A stretch of 64,000 nucleotides of DNA, taken from Dyella mobilis. Lineage in GTDB: Bacteria; Pseudomonadota; Gammaproteobacteria; Xanthomonadales; Rhodanobacteraceae. The DNA lies in NCBI RefSeq assembly GCF_016904945.1, contig NZ_JADIKF010000039.1:558001-622000 (forward strand), given 5' to 3'. Shown here in pieces: positions 63,192 to 64,000 of this stretch. The notes below the pieces were generated by a model. It was not told where the DNA came from. It did no database searches and saw nothing but the letters and a program-made list of their open reading frames with translations. Within the stretch, counting starts at the first letter, position 1. Every line of letters starts with the position of its first letter. Position numbers and translations under genes: made by a program.

Positions 63192-64000
63192 TCATCCGCG
63201 CAGCCAGACGTGCATCATCGATGCCAGCTTGTCCAGGTCGATCGGCTTGGACAGGTAATCGTTGGCACCGGCTTCCAGGCACTGCTCGCGATCGCCGCGC
63301 ATGGCCTTGGCCGTAAGCGCAATCACCGGCAGATGGCTGAGCGAGGGTTTCGCGCGGATCGCTCGGGTTACCTCGTAGCCATCCATGCCCGGCATCATGA
63401 TGTCCATCAGCACCAGCTCCACTTCGCCATGCTCTTCGAGCTGTTGCAGCGCCTTGTTGCCGTCTTGTGCCATGGTCACGTTCAGGCCCCAGCTGCGCAG
63501 CACCTTGGACAGCGCGAACAGGTTGCGCATGTCATCGTCGACCAGCATCACGTGGTGCCCGCTGAGACCATCGTAGGTGGGCGAGGGCGAGGTGGGCTCC
63601 GATGCCGAAGCCTGGCGGATGCTGTGCAGGAACAGGCTGACTTCATCCAGCAGGCGCTCCGGCGAGCGCACGCCCTTGATCACGATGCTGTCGGTGTATT
63701 GGCGGATGCGCAGGTTTTCCTCGCGGCTGAGTTCGCGTCCCGAATACACCACCACTGGTGGAAGGCTGCCGCCGCGTGCGAGTTTTTCCAGCATTTCCAA
63801 TCCGGAGATGCCGGGCAGGCCGAGATCGAGCACGATGCAGTCGTAGCCGGTCTCCGCGATTTTTTGCAGGGCTTCCTCGCCGGAGCCGGCCTCGTCGATA
63901 CGTACGTCGTCCTGATTGAGCAGGGAGCGCACGGCAGCGCGTGCGCTCGCATCGTCATCGACCACCAGCAGGTGTCGGGTACGGCCCTTGGCAAAGTGCA
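63192..64000 (-). CDS. multi-receiver signalling protein, 3' part
   Basis: The C-terminal 269 residues of a gene that continues beyond the window. Two receiver domains are seen: one with VVDDDASARAAV and phospho-acceptor Asp in CIVLDLGLPGISG, and a second with MLVDDDMRNLF, LVLMDIMMPGMDG and LSKPI. The reading frame stays open at the window end (HFAKGRTRHLL before the first receiver), so this is most likely the end of a large hybrid histidine kinase. CheR follows after 16 bases. Confidence 0.88.
   Translation of the reverse strand, partial: HFAKGRTRHLLVVDDDASARAAVRSLLNQDDVRIDEAGSGEEALQKIAETGYDCIVLDLGLPGISGLEMLEKLARGGSLPPVVVYSGRELSREENLRIRQYTDSIVIKGVRSPERLLDEVSLFLHSIRQASASEPTSPSPTYDGLSGHHVMLVDDDMRNLFALSKVLRSWGLNVTMAQDGNKALQQLEEHGEVELVLMDIMMPGMDGYEVTRAIRAKPSLSHLPVIALTAKAMRGDREQCLEAGANDYLSKPIDLDKLASMMHVWLRG

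Overview
The window reads as one GC-rich chromosomal segment of a gammaproteobacterium of the Lysobacterales (Xanthomonadales), most like Rhodanobacteraceae such as Dyella or Rhodanobacter. This is judged from gene content and protein style (GumN/TraB, Slp, pathogenicity-like protein, Bpt-type leucyltransferase, min operon, large TonB-dependent receptor and autotransporter), not from a database search. Coding density is high and most genes sit in short operons joined by ATGA or GTGA overlaps. I see no tRNA, rRNA, CRISPR array, phage or complete insertion sequence. The start falls in an intergenic region; the end cuts a multi-REC sensor gene.

Layout. 1-5.3 kb: a lipoprotein, then a fluoride-responsive minus-strand operon (fluoride riboswitch, crcB, DUF190, cyclopropane fatty acid synthase, TraB/GumN), a family 9 glycosyltransferase and a small HExxH protein. 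5.3-7.9 kb: GNAT-minC-minD-minE. 8.1-11.8 kb: a DesK/NarL-type two-component pair and an SRPBCC protein. 11.9-16.5 kb: a GldA/F/G-like ABC operon, then CtaG. 16.5-18.9 kb: metallophosphoesterase, PCuAC and Sco copper chaperones, DUF423. 18.9-20 kb: SPFH protein with a ribbon-helix-helix partner behind a long palindrome. 20.4-29 kb: housekeeping genes (purT, glutamate-synthase-like protein, bpt, tesB, amidase, rlmKL). 29-32.3 kb: small exported proteins and egtBD. 32.3-44.6 kb: mfd, methyltransferases, a CDF transporter, Slp lipoprotein, rlmJ, a LysR/NAD(P)-binding pair, EamA and an ABC exporter. 44.6-57 kb: cell-envelope genes (AsmA, cyclophilin, TonB-dependent receptor, Trp-rich exported protein, giant autotransporter). 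57-64 kb: an ECF sigma operon, a hydrolase with a tiny Cys-rich protein and AraC regulator, and a CheR-CheB-diguanylate cyclase-hybrid sensor signalling cluster.

The most unusual item is the autotransporter at 53560-56904. Its passenger carries both catalytic motifs of a two-lobed pepsin-like aspartic protease (DTGS and DSGT) plus a pepsin-style flap, followed by beta-repeat and autotransporter barrel regions. Other non-coding signals are a fluoride riboswitch with two extra hairpins, a 13-bp-arm palindrome before the SPFH/RHH operon, a hairpin that could hide the ribosome binding site of a Cys-rich peptide gene, and two copies of an inverted-repeat element, one about 270 bp and one reduced to its paired ends (66 bp).

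Starts were chosen from ribosome binding sites, overlaps with neighbours and family length. Functions rest on motifs read by eye; substrates of transporters, sensors and regulators are not assigned.
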